A stretch of 64,000 nt of DNA, from NCBI RefSeq assembly GCF_037031225.1, contig NZ_JAYEZN010000001.1, positions 1,984,001-2,048,000 of the forward strand, written 5' to 3'. The translations under genes were made by a program, and so were the position numbers. The notes under the pieces were generated by a model that made no database searches, was not told the origin of the DNA, and was given only the letters and a program-made list of their open reading frames with translations. The DNA is from Halorientalis sp. LT38. Lineage in GTDB: Archaea > Halobacteriota > Halobacteria > Halobacteriales > Haloarculaceae. The first letter of the stretch is position 1; every line of letters starts with the position of its first letter. Positions 8,637 to 16,112 of the stretch are shown piece after piece.

Positions 8637-9359
8637 ATGACAGACTGGCCCGAGGTGGACCTGCAGGACGCCGAGGCGGTCGCCGAGCGACGTGACGAGG
8701 TGCAGGCGGCGGTGCGGGATCACGCGGGGCAGATCGCCTACGCGCTGGCCCGGCTCCAGGGCGGCGACTACGGCCAGCGGCGGTTCGACACCGAGCGGGG
8801 TGAGTGGACGGTCAAGTACGAGGCCGGCGACGTCGAGTACCTCCGCTACGATCCCGGATCCGGTAGCGAGGTGTACGTCGTCTCGACGAAACAGCCGCCC
8901 GAGACCGGGCCGCTCGCGACCGCGCTCGAAGACTACGCGGCGTTCGTCGCCGCCTTCGAGGAGTACGTCGCCAGCCTGGACGGCGTCCTCGCGGACGCGC
9001 CCACGGAGTTCCCCGCGCCCGCGTCGGTCGACGGCGTCGTCGCCGAGCGCGACCGCATCGTCAACGCGATCCGGGACACCAGTGACGCCATCGCCCGCGC
9101 CCTCCGGCGCTACGAGGGCGGTGACTACGGCACCTTCACCGCGCGCGTCGACGGCACCCGCTGGGAGCTGAAGTGGGACGAGGACGGCACCTCGTACCTC
9201 CGGGTCGGCGGCGAGGGCGGCGTCTACCTCCTCTCACAGTACGAACCGCCAGCCGCCCCCGACCTGCGGGAACTCGCCCCCGAGTTCGCCGGCTTCGTCG
9301 AGGCGTACAACGACCACGTCGACGACCTCGAATCGGACCTGGCGACCGTGCAACTATAG
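8637..9359 (+). CDS. Conserved haloarchaeal-type protein with tandem duplicated domain
   Basis: 240 residues made of two copies of one domain of about 95 residues. Copy 1 carries RRDEVQAAVRDHAGQIAYAL, RLQGGDYGQRRF, WTVKYEAGDVEYLRY and VYVVSTKQPP. Copy 2 carries ERDRIVNAIRDTSDAIARAL, RYEGGDYGTFTA, WELKWDEDGTSYLRV and VYLLSQYEPP. Helix-then-beta-sheet order is the same in both. Start at 8637 (MTDWPEVDL) is preferred because the upstream extension is low-quality sequence across the intergenic region. Function unknown; no membrane segment or catalytic motif seen. Confidence 0.75.
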   Translation: MTDWPEVDLQDAEAVAERRDEVQAAVRDHAGQIAYALARLQGGDYGQRRFDTERGEWTVKYEAGDVEYLRYDPGSGSEVYVVSTKQPPETGPLATALEDYAAFVAAFEEYVASLDGVLADAPTEFPAPASVDGVVAERDRIVNAIRDTSDAIARALRRYEGGDYGTFTARVDGTRWELKWDEDGTSYLRVGGEGGVYLLSQYEPPAAPDLRELAPEFAGFVEAYNDHVDDLESDLATVQL

Positions 9360-9450
9360 GCCGAGGGTCCACGCAGCCCCGCAGCGACTCGATTTCCGGA
9401 AACTGAGAACTGTCCGTCGCTTGAATGCCGTCCGGACCCATCGTCGAGAC

Positions 9451-10248
9451 ATGAACCCGCTCCAGCAGTCGGTGTCCGACCCCGCCGCGACGGTCGCCGT
9501 CGCGCGGGCTCTCAGCTACCTGACCGTCGCGGTCGCCGCGGGGTGCCTGCTGTGGTATCTCAGACGCTACGCCCACCAGGTCCTCGCCGCCCCCTACCGG
9601 ACGCGGTGGCGCTACCTCGCCGTGGGCGTCGGCGCCGTCGCCATCTACGGCCTCGCCGGACTGGCCGAGACCGCCGGCGTCGCGCCGGCCGCCGCCTTCC
9701 GCCGCGGCGCGACGGTCTTTGCCTTCCTGTTCGCCGCCGTCGGCGTGCGCGCCGTCCACCGCTCCGTCGACGGCGCCCCGCTCCTGCCCGACGGGACGCT
9801 CCAGTGGCTCGGCCCCGCCGTCGTCGCCGCATTCGTCGCCACCTGGTGGCTCCTCTACCTGATCGCGGCCGCGCCGGCGCTCGCCGCGCTCGAAGTCGGC
9901 GGCCTGGTGCTCGCCACCGCCTACACGCTGTACCACGCCGTCGGCACCGTCCGGGCACAGGAAGGGACGAGCATCGCGGCCTTCACCCGCCAGTTCACCC
10001 CCGCACTGCTCGCGCTGGCCGTCGTCGCCGTCGCCGACCACGCCGCCGTGCTCTCGCTGCCCACCGCAGCCGTCGGCGACGGCGTCGCCCTCGTCGGGAC
10101 GGTACTCACGGGCGCCTTCCTGTTCACCACCGCCGTCGCCATCAGACAGCAGGGCGGCGAGGTCCAGCGCATCTACGACCCCACCACCTGGAGTCGCGAC
10201 CGACCCGAAGACCGCCGCCGCGGGGCCGACGACCCCGGCGCCGACTGA
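9451..10248 (+). CDS. Uncharacterised multi-pass membrane protein
   Basis: 265 residues with about seven hydrophobic segments, for example SYLTVAVAAGCLLWYL, YLAVGVGAVAIYGLAGLA, AVVAAFVATWWLLYLI and ALLALAVVAVADHAAVL. It ends in a charged tail (RDRPEDRRRGADD) expected in the cytoplasm. The layout is like 7TM sensor modules of haloarchaeal signal proteins, but no kinase or other output domain follows. A TTG start at 9421 is possible; ATG at 9451 is preferred. Function unknown. Confidence 0.7.
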   Translation: MNPLQQSVSDPAATVAVARALSYLTVAVAAGCLLWYLRRYAHQVLAAPYRTRWRYLAVGVGAVAIYGLAGLAETAGVAPAAAFRRGATVFAFLFAAVGVRAVHRSVDGAPLLPDGTLQWLGPAVVAAFVATWWLLYLIAAAPALAALEVGGLVLATAYTLYHAVGTVRAQEGTSIAAFTRQFTPALLALAVVAVADHAAVLSLPTAAVGDGVALVGTVLTGAFLFTTAVAIRQQGGEVQRIYDPTTWSRDRPEDRRRGADDPGAD

Positions 10249-10551
10249 GGGACTAGTTCACACAAACGACAGTTTGAGTCATCGACAGGTCCGTTATCCC
10301 CCCGTCCGACGGCAGCCGTGGGCAGGTGTCATTTCACACCACCGCGCCTGTCCTTGCTGCCACCAGCCCGTCCCCGGACTCTCATGGAGGTTTTCCGGGG
10401 ACGGCCACTGTTTCGACGACGAGGCGACTCTCCGGTGGACGGATCGCCCCGCAGTCGCCGCTGAGCGGAGTTCGGCGGTGAGTTACGGCAGGATAGTCCA
10501 TCCTGGCGGTAAATGTCAGAATTTCTAATCTTTGGGCTTGCTTGTCGCCCG
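10249..10551. other. Intergenic region holding the island's left boundary
   Basis: About 300 bp. The only firm element is the 13-bp direct repeat at 10494-10506 that matches the 3' end of tRNA-Gln. A forward frame with a Cys-rich start (CPCCHQPV) exists at 10274-10528 from a TTG codon. It has no recognisable family and is left uncalled. Composition changes from chromosomal GC-rich to AT-richer just after the repeat. Confidence 0.5.
10494..10506. repeat. Island attachment-type repeat, distal copy
   Basis: TAGTCCATCCTGG, identical over 13 bp to the tRNA-Gln 3' end (acceptor and start of the T arm, reverse strand) at 14380-14392. Identity stops abruptly on both sides. Confidence 0.7.
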
Positions 10552-11112
10552 TTACGGGTGTCCGTCTGAGTCGGCCGCGTACGCCTCTCCGAACTCCGAG
10601 AAGTGCCTCACAAGGGTCTCCAAGGTGTCCTCGATTTCTTCAGCCGAACTGACGTGGTCATAGAAGGCGATGTTGGAATCGTATGGGTTTTCTGATGTTT
10701 CCACCGACCAATCGCCGGCACGAGTCTGTTCAACGACCCGGTCATCACTGGCCGACTGGGCACCCTTTACCTTGTATCCGAACGCCCGGAGCGCCCCGTC
10801 GACATCGGTTCGGTTGTACTCTGTGGGTGGCATCCAGTAAAGGTGGACGTTCAGCCGTTGGTTGCTATCCGGGGCTCGAGGCCCTTTCATTGCGTGGTTG
10901 ATTCGGTGAGTAGCAAGTCCACTACTCGGGCTTTGGTTGGTCCTCACACTAAGCCCAGTACTCGAATCGAACAGGCCGGGCTGTTCGTCGACCATTCGCT
11001 GATCGAACTCGTGCAGTATTGCTTCGATCTCGTTCTCGAATTGCTTGATTAGTCGAAGCGCTTTCAGATAGCGATCGCTCTGGAGGCCCTTTGTGAGGAA
11101 TTCCTCACTCAT
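10552..11112 (-). CDS. Uncharacterised partner of predicted nuclease (186 aa)
   Basis: Second gene of a two-gene unit; its ATG lies inside the end of the upstream nuclease gene with an 8-bp overlap (ATGAGTGA), so translation is probably coupled. The first 45 residues are an amphipathic helical stretch (YLKALRLIKQFENEIEAILHE) suited to a coiled coil. The rest is mixed and ends in an acidic helix (SAEEIEDTLETLVRHFSEFG). No enzymatic motif was recognised. It could be an immunity factor, a specificity subunit or a structural partner of the nuclease (inference). Confidence 0.7.
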   Translation of the reverse strand: MSEEFLTKGLQSDRYLKALRLIKQFENEIEAILHEFDQRMVDEQPGLFDSSTGLSVRTNQSPSSGLATHRINHAMKGPRAPDSNQRLNVHLYWMPPTEYNRTDVDGALRAFGYKVKGAQSASDDRVVEQTRAGDWSVETSENPYDSNIAFYDHVSSAEEIEDTLETLVRHFSEFGEAYAADSDGHP

Positions 11113-12229
11113 AATCCATCCTCTCGCGCAGATATGTTAGTTGTTCTCCCAGGATTCTCGAAAGCGTGATTGGTTGAATCGTCTCGACAACGTTCGCTGG
11201 CTTAGCCATTCGATCGATCGTCGGATGTGGCTGAAACTTCATGAGTTGTTGCTCCGCGGCCGCACAGAAAAGGTATGCATTGGCCGCCCAATGGTCGTCA
11301 ACCGCTTCACCTTGGCGTAGGAGCGTTCGAATCGCTGTGGTCACGTCCTGCCAATACATTACGGAGACTGGACCGGCCGTTTCCCACTCAATTTGCAGTC
11401 CTTCTTTAGGATGGCGCCTGACTAATGGATCGACCTTTGACCGGAGACGGTCAATATTTTTCTTTGGTAGGAGGAGCGTATGAGTCCACTCCTGATCGGG
11501 GTAGTCGCGTTCGGTGAGCCGCGTCGTCTCCGCAGTCTTCCTGTAGTGGGTGTCGTCAAGTTTTACTTCGATTGAGAAACCACGATCAGGATAAAGAATT
11601 AGTATATCTGGTCGTCGAGAGCCTCCCTCCTCCTTCAAGAGCCGGTCCTCACGGATGACTTCATCTGGAACTAGACCCACGTCTTTATCAAAGAGTTCAG
11701 AGACTAACGCTGCGGACTGTCGCAACAGTCGCGCCAGCCAGTCCGACCATCCTTCTTCGTTGTTCGGCAAGAGCGGTCCCATGTCTTGGGTCAGCGCCGA
11801 CGCCAGCGGATCCGTTTCGAAGGGCGACTTCGAGCGCTTCCACCTCTCGTTGGATTGGTCCAACAGGTCGGCTACCTCGACGGCGGTCTTATAGCCAGTC
11901 TCGCTGTAGAGTTCCCACCACGGGTCAAGCATATGCCACCAGCCAGTCAGCCCATTTGTGACGAGTGTCCGCGTTGAGGCGACGCTGCGGGCGGGGTGCG
12001 ACGAGTCTGCATACGCCTGCCACCACGAATCGAGGTCTTCCCAGCAGTCAGCCAACCGCGCTACGTGGAGGGGTTGTGCCGAATCATGGCTTTGGGTGAT
12101 TGGCTGAGTCTGCGTGTGTGTCGACCACCACAGATCAAGCGCTTCCCAATCGTTCGGTTCGACCTCTACACGCACGCCTGATCTGGCGAAGGCGACCGAT
12201 AAAGTCGTTGGGGGGGAATCCACGGCCAC
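11105..12229 (-). CDS. Predicted PD-(D/E)XK nuclease with N-terminal tryptophan repeats
   Basis: 374 residues in two parts. Residues 20-110 contain three copies of a motif W-x2-LD-x-WW with exact 35-residue spacing (W28/WW34-35, W63/WW69-70, W98/WW104-105). Residues 135-260 hold a nuclease core: Asp208 in RRPDILIL and Glu221/Lys223 in FSIEVKLDD, the PD-(D/E)XK pattern, preceded by a helix EGWSDWLARLLRQ. The start is GTG at 12229, with a second GTG two codons on. The IS element begins 75 bp upstream and probably sits in or beside its promoter. Anti-phage or anti-plasmid defence is a reasonable guess; no family name is recognised. Confidence 0.75.
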   Translation of the reverse strand: MAVDSPPTTLSVAFARSGVRVEVEPNDWEALDLWWSTHTQTQPITQSHDSAQPLHVARLADCWEDLDSWWQAYADSSHPARSVASTRTLVTNGLTGWWHMLDPWWELYSETGYKTAVEVADLLDQSNERWKRSKSPFETDPLASALTQDMGPLLPNNEEGWSDWLARLLRQSAALVSELFDKDVGLVPDEVIREDRLLKEEGGSRRPDILILYPDRGFSIEVKLDDTHYRKTAETTRLTERDYPDQEWTHTLLLPKKNIDRLRSKVDPLVRRHPKEGLQIEWETAGPVSVMYWQDVTTAIRTLLRQGEAVDDHWAANAYLFCAAAEQQLMKFQPHPTIDRMAKPANVVETIQPITLSRILGEQLTYLRERMDYE

Positions 12230-12295
12230 TTGTTACGAGCGTCAGGAACCCCCTATTGCCGCCACTCCAACCGCCTCAGCATGGGTGATATTGTA

Positions 12296-12303
12296 AGGGC
12301 CAA
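12296..12303. repeat. IS target-site duplication, left
   Basis: AGGGCCAA immediately left of the element; the same 8-mer follows the right end at 13839-13846. Confidence 0.8.
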
Positions 12304-12439
12304 GGCTCTGTTGAAATCCTCAGTCACAGACAGGTTGTTGAGGCCGTGCTGAATACAGAGCGCGTATCTCGCATAGCCGTGTGGAATGTACGGCGAAGCC
12401 TGCGATACTGATTCATATTAGCGCTGCATTGAGACGTAC

Positions 12440-12874
12440 ATGGACGAAATAATAACAGACATCGAGATAGACGGCTCGCCAGAGGCTGTGTGGGCTGTCT
12501 TGACTGATTTTGAGGCGTATCCCGAATGGAATCCAGCGATGGAGATAGATGGAGATGCGGTCGAGGGCGACCGACTGGAGGTGACGATGGATTACGAGAA
12601 TATGAGAAAAATGACGTTCAACCCGAGGGTTCTCGTGGCGGACAGACCGACCGAGCTTCGGTGGCAAGGTCGACTGTTTGTCTCCGGACTCTACGACGGC
12701 GAGCATCGATTCGAACTCACTTCGCTTGACGACGGTGAGCGGACGCGACTGACACAGGCTGAAACCTTTCGCGGGGTATTGGTGGGATTTATCAACCGTC
12801 GAATCGGCGACGATGTCGAGGCAGGATTCAATCAAGTGAACGAGGCCTTGAAGCGACGCGTGGAAAACAGCTAA
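12440..12874 (+). CDS. SRPBCC-domain protein, passenger inside the IS
   Basis: 144 residues with the START/SRPBCC helix-grip pattern: an opening strand EIITDIEIDGSPEAVWAVLT, FEAYPEWNPAM, RPTELRWQGRL, HRFELTSLDDGERTRLTQ and a C-terminal amphipathic helix. Such proteins bind hydrophobic ligands in a central cavity; no ligand can be predicted. It is tail-to-tail with the transposase gene, 52 bp between stops, and lies wholly within the terminal repeats of the IS. The start codon is 136 bp from the left IS end. Confidence 0.85.
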   Translation: MDEIITDIEIDGSPEAVWAVLTDFEAYPEWNPAMEIDGDAVEGDRLEVTMDYENMRKMTFNPRVLVADRPTELRWQGRLFVSGLYDGEHRFELTSLDDGERTRLTQAETFRGVLVGFINRRIGDDVEAGFNQVNEALKRRVENS

Positions 12875-12926
12875 TTTCGTTGCCGGATATGCTGCATACA
12901 CCTCTATATTCAGCAGTCGATTCCTC

Positions 12927-13784
12927 TCAGAATTCCGGATATTCGCACTCATCGTCTGAAATAGCCAGCCCTCGTTCCACATTGTGAACGACACACTTGA
13001 TGAGGAGTTCACGGAACTGCTTCCACCAGAGACGTGACCGCACAAAAGCTCCGAACTTCTGTTTGATCACCGCGTTGACTGTCTCGTTCATGTTTCGACG
13101 ATGGTAGAGGTCGCTGTCCAGCCGTGCATTCCACGCTTTGTGGAGTGAGGTGAACTCACGATGCTTAATAAGTGGTCGAATACCGTGGTCACGGGCGAGC
13201 TGCCGTAGCTTCTGGTCGTCGTATCCCTTGTCACCGGTCAAGACCGCGATAGACTGGACGTTCCGTTTCACTACTTGTGGCGCAATCTGCGTGTCGTGCT
13301 TCCGCGTTGTCGTCACGTGCACATCGAGAATTGCGTTGGTCGCTGTATCGACCAACAGCGTTGTTTTCAAGTGCTGGATGGTGAGGTTTGTTCGTTTCGT
13401 GTAGTGAGTTGAGGCATGCGCCCGCTCAAACCCGGAGGCATCGATACCGGTGACACCGTTCAGCGGCAAGTCCGCAAGCGAAACGTTCAGCAGAACCCGC
13501 CAGACGGCCATCTCCAAGCGGTCGAACGCCTTGCAGAGTGTCGAGGGTGCGGGAATCGAATCGAGACCGAGGGCGTCACAAATGCGGGGCATCTCGATAA
13601 GTTCATCAACGAGGTCGCGGTACGTGGTCGTCTTCTTCACCTTGAGACAGAGAAGAACGACGTGCTGGCGGAGCGTGAACCGCTTCCGAGAATAGCGTGT
13701 CGAAAACCGTGTAACAGCACGGCGAGCCAGCACCATAGCTCGTTCAACGAACCGGAGAAGTCGTGACTTCGGCAGGGAATCCAT
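12927..13784 (-). CDS. IS5-family transposase
   Basis: 285 residues, full length and uninterrupted. The DDE triad is visible: Asp115 in GIDASGFER, Asp185 in LTGDKGYDD and Glu234 in NMNETVNAVIKQKFG, with the YHRRNMNE spacing typical of haloarchaeal IS5 elements. The intact frame and matching target duplication suggest recent insertion and possible activity. The upstream gap of 54 bp to the right terminal repeat is normal for the family. Confidence 0.93.
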   Translation of the reverse strand: MDSLPKSRLLRFVERAMVLARRAVTRFSTRYSRKRFTLRQHVVLLCLKVKKTTTYRDLVDELIEMPRICDALGLDSIPAPSTLCKAFDRLEMAVWRVLLNVSLADLPLNGVTGIDASGFERAHASTHYTKRTNLTIQHLKTTLLVDTATNAILDVHVTTTRKHDTQIAPQVVKRNVQSIAVLTGDKGYDDQKLRQLARDHGIRPLIKHREFTSLHKAWNARLDSDLYHRRNMNETVNAVIKQKFGAFVRSRLWWKQFRELLIKCVVHNVERGLAISDDECEYPEF

Positions 13785-13838
13785 CCTGTCTCAGACTACT
13801 CGTCCATCATGTTTGCCCGCAAGGGTTTCAACAAGGCC

Positions 13839-13846
13839 AGGGCCAA
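13839..13846. repeat. IS target-site duplication, right
   Basis: AGGGCCAA directly after the right terminal repeat, identical to 12296-12303. Confidence 0.8.
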
Positions 13847-13877
13847 CTATTTGTGATTTGGAAATGCGTGTTATGGT

Positions 13878-14258
13878 ATGGCAATACAGAGTCTGCTCGA
13901 AAAGATACGGACGCAAGAAGCAGAGCTCTCGGATGAAGAGAAACTATGGATGATCTGTAGCGAGATATTCCCCCCGCTCACCGACGATAAAAATGGCTCA
14001 AGATATCGACTGTCTGTGGCAAACAGATTTATTCAACTTGAAGGATCGCCGGTTAAGCGGGATGACGATGGCGACGTGTACCGAACCGAAAATGAGAGCC
14101 GCTTGGATAGAGCACTAACACAGACTGCCGACGCTTACGATAGAAGCGAAGCTACGATTCGATCATTGTGCATCCATGATGTCTATAATGGAGAAAGTCA
14201 AACCGAACAGTTTCTAGAAGATTTACTGAAGGTTGAAGAGAAGTATAAAATGCTATAA
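13878..14258 (+). CDS. Uncharacterised island protein (126 aa)
   Basis: Not recognised. The N-terminal 25 residues are helical and charged (LLEKIRTQEAELSDEEKLW) and the C-terminus is a lysine/glutamate helix (FLEDLLKVEEKYKML), unusual for a haloarchaeal chromosome and consistent with foreign origin. AT-richer than neighbours. If the IS is removed, its start lies about 105 bp from the divergent start of the nuclease operon, so the two would share one promoter region. It could be a regulator or accessory of that unit (inference). Confidence 0.6.
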   Translation: MAIQSLLEKIRTQEAELSDEEKLWMICSEIFPPLTDDKNGSRYRLSVANRFIQLEGSPVKRDDDGDVYRTENESRLDRALTQTADAYDRSEATIRSLCIHDVYNGESQTEQFLEDLLKVEEKYKML

Positions 14259-14379
14259 TACTGAATTAGTACGGGTTTCTGTCCGTGGATATCCGCAGTA
14301 CCACCAAGAGACGTCCAAGATTTAGTATACGGACTCAGGCGGCAAAGGCAGTGCTATAGGATTAGAACGCCCGGAGAAG

Positions 14380-14392
14380 TAGTCCATCCTGG
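14380..14392. repeat. Island attachment-type repeat within tRNA-Gln 3' end
   Basis: TAGTCCATCCTGG, the tRNA-proximal copy of the 13-bp direct repeat; the distal copy is at 10494-10506. Confidence 0.7.
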
Positions 14393-14452
14393 ATTCGAAC
14401 CAGGGTCGAAGCCCCCAGAAGGCTTCAGGATTGGCCACTACCCCAATGGACT
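14380..14452 (-). tRNA. tRNA-Gln (CUG)
   Basis: Folds as a complete cloverleaf on the reverse strand. The acceptor stem AGTCCAT/ATGGACT has discriminator A at 14380. The anticodon stem AAGCC/GGCTT encloses the loop TTCTGGG, giving anticodon CUG. The T arm CCTGG-TTCGAAT-CCAGG is canonical. No intron, and CCA is not encoded. Its 3' end carries the island attachment repeat (14380-14392). Confidence 0.93.
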
Positions 14453-14590
14453 GTGATTCTGGATAACCCGTTTGTCCTTATGAGTGTTGCGGACTCCGTC
14501 GGCGGGTTTCCGGCGCGCGGACGCGGTGTGTGCCCGGTTCACGTCACAAACCCAACCCACAAGGCGACTGACCACGAGGCAATATTACAG

Positions 14591-15229
14591 ATGAATCTGG
14601 ACACGTACCTGGTGACGGCCGAGTCGCTCTCGGCGGGGCGCTCGACGGTCGAGATCGTAGAGGCGGCCATCGACGGCGGGATCGACGTCGTGCAGTTGCG
14701 CGAGAAGGAGGCGACCGCGCGGGCGCGCTACGACCTCGGACGGCGGCTCCGCGACCTGACAGCCGAGGCCGACGTCCTGCTGATCGTCAACGACCGCATC
14801 GACATCGCGGCGGCGATCGACGCCGACGGCGTCCACCTCGGGGACGACGACCTGCCCGTGTCCGTCGCCCGCGAGCAACTCGGCGACGACGCGATCGTGG
14901 GCCGGTCGGTCTCCACCGTCGAGGCGGCCCGCGAGGCCGAGCAGGCGGGCGCTGACTACCTCGGCGTCGGCGCCGTGTTCGCGACCGACTCGAAGGACAC
15001 CGACCCGGAGCAATCGGAGATCGGGCTCGAACGGATCGAAGCGATCGACGCGGCGGTCGATATTCCCTTCGTGGGCATCGGCGGCGTGGCGGCGGCGAAC
15101 GCGGCGGACGTGGTCCGTGCCGGTGCGGACGGCGTCGCGGTGATCTCGGCGATCACGGCGGCCGACGATCCGGCGGCGGCGACCCACGAACTGAACGACG
15201 CGGTCGCTGCCGGACGGGTGGAAGCATGA
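14591..15229 (+). CDS. thiE: Thiamine phosphate synthase
   Basis: Couples hydroxymethylpyrimidine diphosphate with hydroxyethylthiazole phosphate to form thiamine monophosphate. The 212-residue TIM barrel shows VQLREKEA, LIVNDRIDIA, DGVHLGDDDL, GRSVSTVEAAREAEQAGADYLGVGAVF and PFVGIGGV, all standard for ThiE. The start at 14591 (MNLDTYLVTAE) matches family length; the open frame further upstream reaches the tRNA and is not used. Overlaps thiM by 4 bp (ATGA), so the pair is co-translated. No TPP riboswitch fold was recognised upstream. Confidence 0.95.
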   Translation: MNLDTYLVTAESLSAGRSTVEIVEAAIDGGIDVVQLREKEATARARYDLGRRLRDLTAEADVLLIVNDRIDIAAAIDADGVHLGDDDLPVSVAREQLGDDAIVGRSVSTVEAAREAEQAGADYLGVGAVFATDSKDTDPEQSEIGLERIEAIDAAVDIPFVGIGGVAAANAADVVRAGADGVAVISAITAADDPAAATHELNDAVAAGRVEA

Positions 15230-16041
15230 GCGTGGATCTGCAGGCGGCCTTCGACGCCGTCGCGGAGACGGGACCGCTCGTCAACTGCATCACCAACGAC
15301 GTGACGGTCAACGACGTGGCCAACGTCGTCCTCCACTGGGGCGGCCTCCCGGTCATGTCCGACGATCCCGGCGACGCGCCGGAGATGGTCGCCGGCGCGC
15401 AGGGCCTCCTCCTCAACATGGGCACCGTCTCCGAGGCGGGCCTCGAAACCTTCCTCGCCACCGGCGAATCGGCGATGGAACACGACGTGCCCATCGTCGT
15501 CGACCCCGTGGGCGTCGGCGCGACGTCGGTCCGGGACGAGGCGGCAGAACGGCTGGTGACCGACCTCGATCCGACGGTCATCAAGGGCAACTACGGCGAG
15601 ATCACGGCGCTGGCGGGCGAGACGGCCGACGTCCGCGGCGTCGAGTCGGTCGGTGAGTACGACGACATCGTCCCGACGGCGCAGGCGGTCGCCGAGGGCA
15701 CCGGGGCCGTCGTGATCGCCTCCGGCGTGACGGACGTGGTGGCGACCGCCGACCGCGCGTTCGAGGTCGATGTCGGCGACGCCCGCATGGGCGAGTTCGT
15801 CGGGTCGGGCTGTATGCTCGGCGCGACCGCGGCCGTCTTCGCCGGCAGCGTCGCCGACCCGCTGGACGCGAGTCTGGCCGCGACGGTCGCCTTCGGCCGC
15901 GCCGGCGAACGCGCCGCGGCGGGCGCCTACGGCGAGTTCGAGGGGCCGGCCAGCTACCGGATCGCCTTCCTCGACGCCACCGCGGGGCTCGACGCGGCCG
16001 AGGCCGCGTCCGACGCGGACCGGATCACGGAACTGGGCTGA
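15226..16041 (+). CDS. thiM: Hydroxyethylthiazole kinase
   Basis: ATP-dependent phosphorylation of the thiazole alcohol in thiamine salvage, feeding ThiE next to it. 271 residues of ribokinase-like fold with the family signatures NCITNDVTVNDVANV and PVMSDDP near the N-terminus, DPVGVGAT, IKGNYGEI, and the catalytic GSGCMLGA near residue 200. Second gene of the thiE-thiM pair with an ATGA overlap. Together they allow thiamine monophosphate formation from salvaged thiazole. Confidence 0.95.
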   Translation: MSVDLQAAFDAVAETGPLVNCITNDVTVNDVANVVLHWGGLPVMSDDPGDAPEMVAGAQGLLLNMGTVSEAGLETFLATGESAMEHDVPIVVDPVGVGATSVRDEAAERLVTDLDPTVIKGNYGEITALAGETADVRGVESVGEYDDIVPTAQAVAEGTGAVVIASGVTDVVATADRAFEVDVGDARMGEFVGSGCMLGATAAVFAGSVADPLDASLAATVAFGRAGERAAAGAYGEFEGPASYRIAFLDATAGLDAAEAASDADRITELG

Positions 16042-16057
16042 ACGACGCTTCCGATTA

Positions 16058-16112
16058 TTTCCTTCGTAGGTAATATTCTGGCACCAAAGTTTCCTTCGTA
16101 GGCAATTATTCT
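16058..16112. repeat. Two direct repeats at a convergent gene junction
   Basis: TTTCCTTCGTAGGTAATATT (from 16058) and TTTCCTTCGTAGGCAATTAT (from 16090) share the first 13 bases exactly and most of the rest, 32 bp apart. They occupy the 69-bp gap between thiM and the methyltransferase, reaching the methyltransferase stop. Possible transcript 3'-end signals; role unknown. Confidence 0.5.

Larger units (their letters stand above)
12304..13838. mobile_element. IS5-type insertion sequence carrying a passenger gene (1535 bp)
   Basis: Bounded by an exact 8-bp duplication AGGGCCAA and by imperfect terminal inverted repeats: left GGCTCTGTTGAAATCC, right (reverse complement) GGCCTTGTTGAAACCC, 13 of 16 identical. 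Between them lie an IS5-type transposase gene (reverse strand, starting 54 bp from the right end) and an SRPBCC-domain gene on the other strand. Single-gene haloarchaeal IS5 elements are about 1 kb, so the extra 0.5 kb on the left is a passenger region. The element separates the nuclease operon from the divergent small gene at 13878. Confidence 0.82.
10494..14392. mobile_element. tRNA-Gln-linked genomic island (about 3.9 kb)
   Basis: A block bounded by the direct repeat TAGTCCATCCTGG at 10494-10506 and 14380-14392; the right copy is the 3' end of tRNA-Gln. Genes inside are visibly less GC-rich than their neighbours. This is the classic outcome of site-specific integration into a tRNA 3' end, where the element rebuilds the tRNA and leaves a duplicated end segment. 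No integrase gene is present, so it is a non-autonomous or decayed element. Cargo: a coupled pair including a predicted nuclease, a divergent small gene, and a later IS insertion. The boundary repeat is seen directly; integration is inferred. Confidence 0.7.

Noticed and set aside
10274-10528. 84-codon frame with CPCC motif in the island's left boundary
   Set aside because: TTG start, no family, and it overlaps the attachment repeat; support is too weak to call.
10507-14379. Integrase or recombinase gene within the tRNA-linked island
   Set aside because: No tyrosine or serine recombinase motifs in any frame; the only recombinase-type gene is the IS transposase.
14453-14590. TPP riboswitch upstream of thiE
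   Set aside because: No THI-box-like conserved pairing was found, and the 138-bp gap is shared with the tRNA promoter; haloarchaeal thiamine genes are more often controlled by a protein regulator.
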